Source of the DNA: Dastarcus helophoroides
Taxonomy: Eukaryota > Arthropoda > Insecta > Coleoptera > Bothrideridae
DNA: 64,000 nt
Direction of reading: 5' to 3'
NCBI GenBank assembly: GCA_028583605.1
Contig: CM053333.1
Span: forward strand, 10,386,638 to 10,450,637
Positions within the stretch are counted from its first letter, which is position 1; the number at the start of each line of letters is the position of its first letter. Position numbers and translations under genes: made by a program. The notes below the pieces were generated by a model. That model had not been told where the DNA came from, did not search any database, and was given only the letters and a program-made list of their open reading frames with translations. Shown piece by piece: positions 1-11,741 of this stretch.

Positions 1-264
1 TATGTATTATTTACAAAGGAGGAAAGTACTTTAAAATTTAAGTTTGAATTCGATATTTTGACCATAATTGTCGAAATTTGCAGAAAAAATTACACATTTG
101 CAAAAATGTACATAAACTTTGCTCTGGTATTTTAATTAATAATAAATAATGAATCTGCGTCCCGTTTTGAGGAAAATAGTAAATGGTGACGTTCATTTTG
201 ATTGATTTGAAAGGGTGCCAAATTGGGGAGCATCCCAAGCGACAAAACTGTAGGTACGCCACTG
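1..264 (-). mobile_element. Terminal part of a hAT-like DNA element, cut by the window edge
   Basis: Read on the reverse strand from 264, the sequence begins CAGTGGCGTACCTACAGTTT, then a C/G-richer stretch. This resembles the left end of the insertion at 39355 (CATTGGCGTATCTACAATTT), so I take it as a terminal inverted repeat of the same family. The rest of the element would lie left of the window. No protein is recognisable, and the short reading frames here look like chance openings in AT-rich DNA. The partner end and target duplication cannot be seen. Confidence 0.4.
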
Positions 265-543
265 GACTGGATTAATTTGGCTTTTACTAAAAGGTAGAGT
301 ATTGTCTTAGCCACAACATAGGCCATTTATTTTGAATCTACCTGAACTGCACTGAGTATTATTCAGGGTCAAAGGTCATCAAAGATTTTTCTTAAATATC
401 TTCTGAACGGCGAAAACGCGCGTAATAACAAAATGTATACATTTTCTGCAAAGAGGAATTCGGTAATTTTTCTTCTACAAATGAGCGTTCGTGAGATATC
501 GTGATTTCAAAGATTGAAAAAAAAAATACGTAATTGCAGAGAA
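265..543. other. Unassigned spacer between two hAT-like ends
   Basis: AT-rich single-copy-looking DNA. I see no reading frame, repeat or RNA gene that I can support. Confidence 0.5.
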
Positions 544-3480
544 CAGGCCCGTAACTAGGATTTTTTTTCGGGGGTGGGCTGCGATCTTTCTGCTAAAACT
601 ACCTAGTCTTTGTTTGCGTTTAGGTTAGAGCTAAGAAGCCACGGTCCAATACTACTTTACTATTAATATTATTATCGTATACAAGTACAATAAAATATAG
701 AAAAATACACTAAAACCATTTCTAGAGTCTAACTCTTCTAACATTCTGACAAAGTAATTTAACAACAACGTTGCCTATTTATGTCAATTTAATTTCTAAA
801 TAAAAACAGATGTGTGGGTAAGATGATAAAATTACTCGAAAGATATTCCTTTTCTAAAATTTACCTTTGAACTGCCTTCTATAACCTGTACTTGTGTATG
901 AAAAATGCCCATAGAAAGTGCACTATTTGAAGTCAGCTGGAGAAAAATCTTTTTTTTTAATTTTTTTTCAAATTTCGATTAAATTCATAATTTTATCTGA
1001 AATTTAAAGTTTGCACCCGAACATTTAGAATTTGGATATTTTTTCTAAATTCTGGAAGATTAGATGTTTTTTTTTAAGTTCAAGTTACCTCTTGGTGTCC
1101 AACTCTTTTTCTAACTGGCAACAACTTCAATTCCTACGTTTTTTATTTTGGGCAATTTTGGGAATTATTGTTGTCATCTGAATTTGCAATGTCGAAATGC
1201 ATTTGATTCTTCCGAATTTCGAAAAAAAGTTTTTGCTATAAAGTTATTTATCGTTTTTTTGTAGGTTTTACCTTTAATCTCAAAAATTCGACCTTTTTTG
1301 GAAATTTTTAATTTAAATTCGATTTTTTGCTAAATGCGGAGTATGTTAATACTTTTACTTTTTTTCTAAAAATTCAAAGTTTAAAATCTTGGTATTTACT
1401 TCAAACCCACAAATATTTTTTTAAACTTCGATTCTTTCTAGAAACCTGAAGATTGCGCCAACATTTTTGTGACAAATGTCAGATATCGAAATTCTGAACT
1501 TAATCTCGAGTTTTTTGAATTTGAAATTTTAATTCGAAATGTCTAGAAAAGTCTACATTTAGAGTGGACAAACCCGTTCTAGAAAAAGTTTAATTATGAC
1601 CCTGTTTATAATTAAAAATAACCAAAATCCATTATTAAACATTTCTGAAATTATTAACTTTTTTAAATATTTTGAATTTTTAAACAAAATTAGGATGTAT
1701 TAATTCTTAATGTGACCTGTCCGAACTCAAAATTTTTAGTTTTTTAAATTCGAAATTTTAGAAATAAGTTGACATTTAGAATTACTCTCTAAATCCGAAG
1801 AAAAAAGAAGCCATAATTTTTTTAAAAAATAAGGTTTGAAGTCAAAATTTTCTTAATAGGATCTCCCATTTCTAAAAGATAAAATCTATTAACAAAGACT
1901 AATAACACTCAACATTTGGTCTTGAAACCAAATTCAAAAAATAAACTTTGATATTTGTCGAAACTTTTAGTGTTTTCTCAAAATGGTCAGGGGGTTTTTT
2001 ATAAATTAAATGTCTAAAAGGAAAGTCAAAATATTTTGAAGATATCTGAATTTTGAACCAGCGCTAATGTAAAAATTTTGAAAAATAAACTTAAATCATT
2101 AGGCTAATTCTTTTTTCAAAATTTTGACTTTAATCTTGACATTTTTAAACACGTCGTAAAAAGTTGTAAAAATTTTATAAATCAAGTTTTTCTAAAAATA
2201 TGAATTTAAAGTTGAAATGTCGTCATTAAAAGTACAATAAATTCTTAATTAAAGTTGAAATTTGATAACTAAGATAGAAATTTCAATATTTTTGTGAAAG
2301 TTTTCACTTGGAATTCGAAGTTTGGAGAAAAAAGTCGAATTTTCGAAATCGTAATCGAAATATAAACAAATCAACTTGATAACAAAAAATTTCGAAATTT
2401 TTTATTATGAAAAAATTAAAAATTTCGAATTAAGCTGATGGTTTAAAGTATTAAAAAAATCCTGAATTTTCCAACTTAAAAATGCTCAAGTTTTGTGTAA
2501 AACTCGGAAATGTATAAAAGGACCGACATTTTAGACATTTTTTTAAAGTTCAATCGCAATATTAGAAAAATTATAGAAGAAATTCATAAAAAAAAACTTA
2601 TTAAAAAATGTCTTTTCTCAAAATAATGGCTTATAAGATATTTTGATTTTTTAGTAAAGGGCCTAACATTCAAAACTTTATTCAAAAACCGAATTTAAAA
2701 TTTTATATTTTTAGATTCCAAAACTGTAAAACTATTATTACAAAATCCAAGTTTTTCTCAAAATTTGGTGTTAAATCTCGAAATATCGCTTGTATAAACT
2801 TCCAGTTCTTCGCAAAATTTGAATTTTTTTTCAAAATAGGGAGTTTAAGCTTAAAAAACTTGCAAATTCAACATTATTTTAATAAAATTCAAAACGAAAG
2901 ATTGAAATTTCAAATAAAAAAAAAAGAAATCTCAAGAAAAGTTTAAATTTTTCTAGAAACGAAATCTCAGATTTAAATGTCAAAAATTCGAATGGGTTTA
3001 AGTTGAAAATTTTAAGATTAGGGCGAAAATGAACTCGAAATTTTAAGGACTTCTTCATTTGAAAATGTTATACTCCTTCTGTATATCCTTAGTATAACCT
3101 AAAATCTATTATTTTTTTTAATTTCGACTGAGATATTAAAATGGTTTTTTTTTTGTTAATTGTAAGTTTTGGCCTGTTAATGCCTGATGAGTATTTTACC
3201 TTTTTGGTGCCTTCTTTAGGTTTTCGTTTTTCCCTAATTTAATATTTTGTTCACCTTTTTACCTTGCTTGATTGTGCTTAAAATCCGGGCTCTAATAAAA
3301 AGCAGTGCGCCAAATTAAAAAAAAACATCCTTGCATTTCAGTACGAAAACAAAATTATCCATTAAAGATGGTTTTTAAAAAGGTGGCACATCTGGAAAAT
3401 TCAGTTCTATCTAGTGTGAAGCCAAACAATTTCGGTGGGGAGGCTGCAGCCCCCTAGCCGCCTCCCTGGTTACGGGCCTG
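544..3480. mobile_element. 2.9 kb non-autonomous hAT-like element with TCGAAATTTT-type interior
   Basis: The left end (544-582) begins CAGGCCCGTAACTAGG and the reverse complement of the right end (3442-3480) begins CAGGCCCGTAACCAGG. Both lead into a G-rich stretch ending near GGCTGC, so these are terminal inverted repeats of about 38 bp. The flanking 8-mers gcagagaa and acagggaa match at 6 of 8 positions, consistent with a decayed 8 bp hAT target duplication. The interior (about 950-3130) carries no coding potential. It is a degenerate mosaic of AAATTTCGA/TCGAAATTT words, T-rich at left and A-rich at right, as if folded back on itself. Family assignment rests on end sequence and duplication length only. 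Confidence 0.65.
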
Positions 3481-6400
3481 ACAGGGAATGAATTTCCAAT
3501 AATTTACCACCTTTTAAATACTTAAAAATGATACATATGCAAAATATACGTAGTCACAGATGACCGTTAGTAATGCATATATTCAAGTAAAGATGGCACT
3601 GGCAATTACGACTCACCTCTGGTGGTGCTAGTTAGATTAACTACATGTTATTGGTGCAAAAAATGTTGAATTTTTTAATCCAGTCAAATAATAGTAAAGT
3701 AATAAACTTGAGACATCATCAAAATGCATTCTTTTAAAAAGTACATAAAGACGTTTTTTACACTAAATTGTTGGTATAAAATGTCGCTCAAATTAGTGGG
3801 GCATTTAAAATTTGTTCAGTTGAAGAAAATCTGGCAATTTGCATTTAAAACTGTAGAAAATAATGGCATACACAATTACACATCCACGGGCCTGTTAATT
3901 TGACGTGACGTTCTCCGGATCGCATGCAGAAATTTAAATGAAGCCATCGAAACGTCTGGTTATAAATTGGTGGTGCGGGCCGTCTGTCCGTCAGGATAGT
4001 GGGCGTAGGATCCAAACCGAAATGCGAAAATCGTGTATACGAAAAAGCAGATGCTAAGGGTTAACAGTGTTGACACTTCGCAACCCATTGCCAATTGATA
4101 TCAAGGATATACAGGGGTTTTTGTTATAACAATGTTCGCAATAATCGATCACGGCAATGTCTATTTTCTGGCACCTGGCGACTCACCCCTCTCACAAATT
4201 CGTCCTCTGTAAAAAACCCGCTTCCAGCGAATATTTAGGGAACCTTTGTGCAAGGGACTTTAAAATAAAGGAATCTGAGACGAGTAAATCTACCCCTAAC
4301 TTACCCTTTTCATTTACAATGATGTTGCAATTGCCTTTAACCGTCACCAGTCGCATTTACAAAACGAACGGCACCGCTGCATCTCTACCACCCATTCCAC
4401 TCCTAGCTGAGAGACCAGGAAACTTACAGAATTCTAAAATGATTTTACACTAAAAATGTCCACTGTTTGATTATGGTATTACCATGGGAGTTCATTGTCA
4501 AAATCAAATAGTACACAAACAGGACCAGAGTCGGTCTTCTGTCTTAATCGTCTGTTCCCATTAATTAATTATATTTTAATTATCTATCAGTCTGCAGTAT
4601 TTTTGCAGTCATAGTAATGAAAATAATTTTAATTAACTTTTAATTTAATTAACTTTCAGTCTGAAACTATTTTTACAGTTATAGTAATGAAAATAATAAT
4701 AATAGTAAATAAATGGAAGAGAAGAGTGTAATTGAATGTTTTAGTTCTTTAGCACGTCAAGATAGTATAATTTTTTAATTAGAATTTTTCCAAAGGGAGA
4801 AAAAGGTCAAGTGAGAGTCCGATTCACCCAAAAAGTTTTACGTACTACAAATTCCCTAAATATACAATGGACTAGACAAAATGATTTATAGAGTAATAAA
4901 CTGACACAAAAAAAATAGTTAGTAAATAGTTTAATAATTAACAATTGTTTATCTAAATAAACATTACCAAAACGATTAAAAATGCCCAATTAACAACATT
5001 GAAGGTTTGTCATGCCATATGCACTTCTTTTGTATTTTTTAATAGTGTTAGTTCTTGTCATTTAAAATAAGCAGTTTTGAAATTTTCATCACTCACGACA
5101 TTTGTTTCTTAACGGTTTGAAAAATGGAAATGATGGATTTCGGGAAATATAACATGAAAAATGTACACCTTTGTTTTTCTAGATTATTTAGCTTCTAAGT
5201 GGTCCTTCTTGATTAAGCAGTAGCAGTCAATCAACACCCTGCCCTGATAAAGTTTATCCATCATTGGAATGTCCACATGAAACTTTCATCAGTTCTTATC
5301 ACTTAAGAGTCCACCAAAGCTCCTTAATTCATAGGAATAAATCAAGATATGTGTCTAAAAAATTAATCTTGATGCCCATATATAGTTTTATATATTGTAT
5401 AGAAAGTTTTATACTCCAATAACAGTTTTTTAACCAAATATCTTTAGATGTCACTTTTATGGTAAACCAAAGAATTTCAATTAAATATTTGAAGCATCTT
5501 CATGCTGATTTTTTCTAAACATTTAATTTTTCTTTAAACAACGAATCATTTATTAATTTTCAATTTGAGGTTCTACTACTTCTACTGATTCACTCATTCG
5601 GGGGAATTTCTCTTTGAAATATAAAAATCCATTTTTATTGTGACCCATCCCTTCTAGAAAATTTTTAGTAAGCCTAATTTGATATGAGGTGGTGGTAGAA
5701 ATATACCAGAGAGCTTTACAAGTGTAAATGCTTTACAGTTTTCTATTTACAAATTAAAGATCTACGTGTAGGACAAACTTTTTCCTAATTTTGATTTTTT
5801 CGATCCCTGGTGCCCCATTCACATAAAAAGTATCCAAATTTTAATAATAAAAAGGATTTTAAATGAAGAATTAATCTGGTCATGATATTATGATTTATTT
5901 CTGATAAAATTTGTTAACATGTAAATATGGATCTAAATAAAAATGAACAGTATTTGGGAAGACTACATTTCCAAAAATAAATTTTACCTTGTCACAAGAA
6001 AACTGGGGGTGATGGAAAAAAATAAGTACGGTTTCATGATGGGGGTAGGTAGTCCAAACACAATTACCTACCAGAGTTCGTGTGACAAAATCAATATTGA
6101 CCAGTGTATTTAATTCAATTTAATATTCAGTACCTAATCTACCTGTTTAATAAAAATTGGTTCGATTCGAATTAGAAATAATTTTTGGCTTGTCAATATT
6201 TAAAGATGGAATAACATGGTCAAGGGGGTATCATATGAAAGTGTTTTATTTGCACATTCCAAAATCCGTTGATTTCTAATTTTAGCCATCACTGTTTTTG
6301 AATCCTAATTAAAAATGTGCAAAAATAGATCATTCGAGTTGTATTGAAAAAGTAAGAAGGTCTAACAAGTTAAAAAGCCAAAAAGTTCAAAATAATCCAT

Positions 6401-7923
6401 AGTAGTGGGTAAACCTCTGAATATTTCAAGTGGTAAATCAACAGTGACATTAATATTTTCCGAAAAATGAGATAAAATACGACAAAAATTTTACACAATG
6501 TGTTCATCTATTTTAGTTGAGAGACTTTTCAAAAATTCTTCATGGTGGACTCTCATTGGTAGGTAACATTATCTTTATTAATTTTATTTACCATTTCTGG
6601 ATATTGTCAACTTTGATTACCAAAACAAATTGAAATATTTCTTTGACTGGGTTGCAGAAATATTAAATAAAATTAATAAACATTTTTGAAAATATTTAGC
6701 TTTTCATTGTCAAGCTAATCATGGGGTCAAAATTTACGGGATGGGAGGGGGGGAGCGGTGTCATCAATTGGCATTTCAATTAGGGCTATAAAAACGTTTT
6801 TATTGAATCTTAGCACACACACATACTTTTATATCAGACTGTACGTTTCAACTTTCATAAAAAACCAGCACCAGCCACGCCTTCCCAGGGCTCTTTTCAG
6901 CTTGATGGCACTGTAGTTTTGGAGCAATGATACCAAATGAGCAAATGTCCCCACTCATCCCCCAAAAGAAGGCAAAAAAATGGAATAATTTGTTCTAATA
7001 GATATTCTCATGATTTTACAGGTAAAGCAAAAACGGTATACCTGGTATTAATTGTTTAGGTACAACTGAAAAATAAATACAACAAACTTAAACAGTGTGG
7101 GGTCAGTTTTTGTTTAATTTGTTTACAGTTTGTTATTATTTACACGTTCCACACAATTTATATTGCGGAAGACTGAGCCAGTCGGACTCGCACTTGACCT
7201 CAGACAAAAATTACCCCCACATTAACAAATAACGTATTTGTAATAACAATAATAGACATGCAGTCAACATAATTTTAATCCACATTTTGTTATCACTTCG
7301 TTTAATTTTTTTTATGCCGATAAAGTATTAGGCCACCTTCTGTGAATCTATAAATAACTATATTCTCTATAATTTCATTTATAATGTAAATTGTCTTTAA
7401 TGCTCAAATTAGCGAAGCCAGGAAATTAATTCTAGCCACACACTTAGATAAGTGATTGTGCACTTCGATTCACAATTTATAGCCATAATATTAAATAATT
7501 TCATCTCATTTCTATTCGTTAATTTCATGTATGAAATTCAATGTGGGTAATAAATATTGCAAAAGCAAGACATTATAACAGAAAAAAAAACAAGGCTCAT
7601 GATAGTGACTTCCACCAATTTATTCAACTGATTAATACGTGAATATCATGATACCTGAACATACAGAAGACAGAACGATATGTTATCAATATCGAATACA
7701 AAATTGATGAATACTTCATAATAATTTAAAGTTAGACCAAATATTACGAAATTGGGATCAAACCTTGCACAATTTCAGAGTCATATTTTGAGTAGATCTG
7801 GAAGTTGTATTAAATCCTCCTGATTAAACCATCAGTGAAAGTCCTAATTAGGGAAATCTGAAAAATTCTAAAAATTAATTGATTTTGTAATTTGCCACAC
7901 AAAAATAATTAAGTAGACCATAA
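3481..7923. other. Long AT-rich intergenic stretch, no supported gene
   Basis: Apart from a modest GC-richer patch around 3900-4450 (see the separate entry), this is AT-rich DNA with homopolymer runs. No transposon ends, tandem arrays, tRNA-like folds or convincing reading frames were recognised. Confidence 0.45.
4157..4453 (+). other. Uncertain 98-codon reading frame in a GC-richer patch
   Basis: An ATG-initiated frame of 98 codons lies in one of the few GC-richer patches of the left part of the window. A TATA-like ttataaat occurs near 3960, about 200 bp upstream. The product is rich in Ser, Pro, Thr and Leu and shows no motif I recognise; no signal peptide or membrane segment is obvious. 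No splice sites or neighbouring exons were identified, so it may be chance. It is listed only because composition differs from the surroundings. Confidence 0.12.
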
Positions 7924-8085
7924 TTTTGGTGAAAGGGACTGGTCCTTGGTTATCTTCAAAAATTGAAATACAAATCTTATCAAGTATCTCTCTGAAGATG
8001 ATATCTTGGTTATCGAAGCGCGTTAGAGCAATCTTCGTTCTGTTTTTAATCCTTCTTGGTTTCAGGTGACAAGATTTGTATTTCA
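7924..8085. repeat. Foldback repeat family, copy A
   Basis: This copy starts ttttggtgaaagggactggt and runs through a shared core containing atctctctgaagatgat and gcgttagagcaat. The arms GAAATACAAATCTTATC (near 7964) and the reverse complement of GACAAGATTTGTATTTC (near 8068) pair, so the copy can fold on itself. Four more copies occur at 15541, 38495, 43881 and 50886. It does not encode anything. Confidence 0.7.
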
Positions 8086-8300
8086 TTTAAGTGGAAATAT
8101 GAAGGGAAACGTAACAATTGATGTGTTGTTGCTATTAAAACTTATCAGTAATCGAAAGTTTTTATAAATTGGTTGTGTGTCAAAATTTACCTTCTCACTA
8201 GTTCTCAATTATCTATTACAGCACATTTCAACTAAATGCAAAAATTCAGCAAAATGAAAAAAATGTTTATTCCCTCAGAATTAGCCCCCAGGTAATTTCT

Positions 8301-8907
8301 AAAGTCAAATCTCCTTATAGCAAATTACAAGATCCACAAAAAATTCGCTATAGAGAGGTTTTCGTTTTAGGGAAGTAGTATTAAAAACGCACAAATCACA
8401 TGTAAAATTTCATATTACACATTTATTTAAATAAATATAAATAAAAATATGTAGATATATTAAATTTAATTTAAAAAATCTGTGGTTTCTGCTTGAAGAG
8501 AGAATTTAGAAAATGTCTGCTGTGGAAAAAATACTTCGCACTTATTTAACGCATTGAAAACAAGTTCAGGTGTGTTCTCAAACTGTAAACCCTCTTTAGA
8601 TCAGCAGGGAAATAACAAAGGGTACTCCAAAAATTGAGTATTTACTTATTTTGAACGAGCGGCAATTATAAACGAATCAAACCTTGAAATGTCATTAGCA
8701 TGAGGTATTACGAACTTTCTCTAAATGGAAGGCGATTATTAAAACCAATTAAACTTTGAAAAACCTTGGTTCAAAAGTTCCTTATAAGGAGGTATCTTGA
8801 GCGGTAAATTGAGGTAATATTACGTGTAAATTTGCTTAAAATGCTACGTTCCCTGAAAAAATTCGTTATATAGAGGCATGGAGGTTTGTTATAGGTAGGT
8901 TTGGCTG
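8301..8907 (+). mobile_element. 607 bp pogo-like MITE, copy 1
   Basis: The left end reads aaagtcaaatctccttatag and the reverse complement of the right end reads cagccaaacctacctataac. These are decayed versions of a CAGTCAAACCTCC...TATAACGAA type terminal repeat, as in pogo/Tigger-like Tc1-mariner elements. A TA dinucleotide precedes the left end. The element is the same length as, and in opposite orientation to, the copy at 9899-10505; the two match along their length by eye (for example the region of AATTCGCTATAGAGAGG). It has no transposase frame, so it is non-autonomous. Confidence 0.7.
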
Positions 8908-9421
8908 CATTTGGTCAAACTTATTTTCCTAATTTCGTTTCAAACTTAATTGAAATTCTGTGGTGTATAAAACTATTTTAACTTTAGGGGTTATGCATAA
9001 TTCACTTTCTTTTTTGTTCCATTTATAGAAAAGAATTTGATGAATTCATCGAATTAATTTTTTTGTTTTATCGTTTGCTTCCAAAGCTGATTTACCAATT
9101 TTTATGAAGGAAAAGCTCCTTAATTAACTATCCTTGCAGAATATAACTGACAATTTGGGATATTTTGAAAAAACACAAAAAGGAAAGTCAGATCAAAAGT
9201 CAGCTCTACTGTCGAGATCTGTTTTCCCTTTGTATTAACAAAAAGTTCCTTAATGGGATAATTATCCTTTGAGAATAAGGATAACAAAAAATTTAATGAA
9301 GGCACAAAGGTAAAGTCAAACGAAAGTTTCACTTTTGTCTTGTTCAAAAATTCAGCTAAATTTCCCTGGTATTTTTAAAATTTTCCTTGACGATACCTAA
9401 TTTGTTGATTATCCTTTAGGG
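8908..9421. other. AT-rich spacer, nothing recognised
   Basis: No reading frame or repeat that I can support. The 75-codon reverse-strand opening here is Phe/Leu/Lys-rich, as expected from AT-rich noncoding DNA. Confidence 0.45.
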
Positions 9422-9624
9422 CAGTGGTTTACAATTTTTTTTTATTTTTGAAAGCCCACACTTTTGGTATTGTGTAAAAGAGAACGATCTTCTAGGAATT
9501 TTTTGTTGACAAAAAAATGTCTTCACGGTCTCGTTTACAATTTTTATGACTAAAAAAGTTAGACATTTGTAAATTTTTATGATCTCATATCTCGTGGCGA
9601 CGGCACACCGGTTGGGAAACACTG
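9422..9624. mobile_element. 203 bp hAT MITE with perfect 8 bp target duplication
   Basis: The left end CAGTGGTTTACAATTTTT and the reverse complement of the right end CAGTGTTTCCCAACC form an imperfect terminal repeat. Both sides are flanked by the identical 8-mer ctttaggg (9414-9421 and 9625-9632), the length expected of hAT insertions. The interior resembles the MITE at 13421-13728, including a gatctcatat/gatctcaag segment and a gacacac/ggcacacc segment near the right end. No coding capacity. Confidence 0.8.
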
Positions 9625-9749
9625 CTTTAGGGTAACTGAAATTTTCGACTTTGTTAAGAAAACACAAGCAAGGAAGTGAAACCGAAAATTGGTCTACCTG
9701 TCTTTCCTAACATTACCTCCGTTTTCTTTAACCAGAAGTTTCTTAATTA

Positions 9750-10801
9750 CAGTAGAACTCCGATAGTTCGACCATGACGGAGCTAAGGAATGGGTCAAAT
9801 CTCAGAAAAAATCGGACCATCCGAAGTATAAATGATTAGGACACATTTTTAGTAAAAATATATCCTCTGATTTACCTGCATGTATATTATACTTAATATA
9901 GTTAAACCTCCCTATAACGAACCTTCATATACCGAATTCCTCTATATAACGAATTTTTTCAGGGAACGCAGCATTTTAAACAAATTTACACGTAATATTA
10001 TCTCCCTTTAACGAACAGGATACCTCCTTACAACGAATTTTTGAACCAAGATTTTTCAAGTTTTAGTTAGATTTAATAATGGCCTTCCGTTCAGAGAAAG
10101 TTTTTAATATCTCACGCTGATGACATTCCAAGATTTGATTCGTTTATAATTGCCTCTCGTTCAAAATAAGTAAATACTTAATTTTTGGAATATCCCATGC
10201 TAATGACTTTGTTACCTGCTAGTATAAGGGGGTTTACAGTTTGAGAACACACCTGAACTTGTTTTCAATGCGTTAAATAAGTGCGAAGTATTTTTTGAAC
10301 AGAAATTCTCTCTTCAAACAGAAATAACAGATTTTATTAATTAAATTTATTTATATATGTTTGTTTATATATTTTTAAATAAATGTGTAATATGAAATTT
10401 TACATGTGATTTGTGCATTTTCAGTGATACCTCCCTATAACGAAGACCTCTCTATAGCGAATTTTTTCGTACGATCTTGGAATTCGCTACAAGGAGGTTT
10501 GACTGGACAATACATATTTTAGTTTTAGTCGATATGTGTGTAATATTTTGATATAAACATTAAAAGAAAGCCAAATTGTTTTTTTGTGCAGATTCAAATG
10601 ACAGGATTTTGCATCTCCATCACGTTATATTTTTAAATGTATCAGAACGGGACGAGTACAGATGTCGTTCTACGTGCTTGAGACACTTCAAAAGCATCTT
10701 TCGTTTACAAAGTTTACATAGAAAAAAAATTCACAAGCGTCAAATTCAAAAATATTAATTTTATGTAGTGACACGATGGTCAGACCAACGAATTTCTACT
10801 G
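9750..10801. mobile_element. TA-flanked TIR element (pogo-like ends) carrying a nested MITE
   Basis: The left end reads CAGTAGAACTCCGATAGTTC and the reverse complement of the right end reads CAGTAGAAATTCGTTGGTCT. Both continue into GACCAT, and TA lies immediately outside each end (9748-9749 and 10802-10803). This fits a Tc1-mariner/pogo-type MITE. About 607 bp of its 1052 bp are the separate MITE at 9899-10505, so the original element was about 445 bp. The 60-codon frame at 10576-10758 has no recognisable domain. Confidence 0.65.
9899..10505 (-). mobile_element. 607 bp pogo-like MITE, copy 2, nested
   Basis: This is the reverse-orientation partner of 8301-8907. On the reverse strand it begins CAGTCAAACCTCCTTGTAGC and ends with a matching repeat of the type AGTTAAACCTCCCTATAACG. 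It lies wholly inside the element 9750-10801, so it inserted later. No transposase frame. Confidence 0.75.
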
Positions 10802-11741
10802 TAGTTGATTATTCTCCAAAGAATAAAAATAAGCCAAAACCATTTTTTTAAAGATACAAACAGAAGAGTCAAAAAAAATTTTTGACTTTTCTGTCAACTT
10901 AAAATCTGTAAAAATTTAATACAGTTTCCTTAAACAATTTTCCATTTTCCTTAAAAAAAAATCCCTAATTTGTTGATTTTTTTTAGAGAATATGAGTAAC
11001 TAAAAGTTTAAGAAAATACAAACATCTGTCAATATAATTTTTTCTTGGGCGACATTCCTTTTATTTTCCTTAATCAATTAATCCATAATTACACAATTAA
11101 TTATTCTTTAGAGAACAGGGGTAACTGTAAGCGGAAAACCTGAAATTCTTAAGAAGATACAAACAGTTAGCCCACTTGCCAAGATAAAATTTTATTTGCA
11201 CGTCATTTCTTCTATTTTGTATAATGAACGATTATCTAATTAATTAATGAGGAGTATTTCCCAACCACTGTGTTATGACACAGGAGTGTCTTGCCATGGT
11301 GCCTCAAATGTGTCGACACAATATGAAACCGTATATTTTTACGAACTCAAATATTAAACTAATGAAACTTATTTCAAGCTAAAACTTTATAAAAATTTTA
11401 GAAAATATACTTTCTGAAATAAATTAATGTTAGACGTGTAAAATAAAAACATCAAGAGAATTTAACGTCGACTTGTATTTCCAATGAGGTAAATAATTTT
11501 GGAACAGGTTACTAAAATGTTTAATTTTATTAAAAGTAAGCCTCAAAAAATTTGCACTATTTCCAAACTCCAATTCGAAGCTAGTGAGGCAGATTTGAGC
11601 AAAATATTGAGCATATTGAGTGACTCTGTAATCAAAACTAGGAGAATTTTGAGATTAAAATAATTTTTTCTAGGATAAATATGATATATCCAGTATAACT
11701 AAATATTAAAAAAAACCAAAAAAACTATACAATACAATATA
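10802..11741. other. AT-rich spacer; possible hAT MITE end near 11252
   Basis: No coding region is recognised. Near 11252 a sequence of the form GAGTATTTCCCAACCACTG resembles the hAT MITE ends seen at 9624 and 13728. It is treated separately as a tentative element. Confidence 0.4.
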
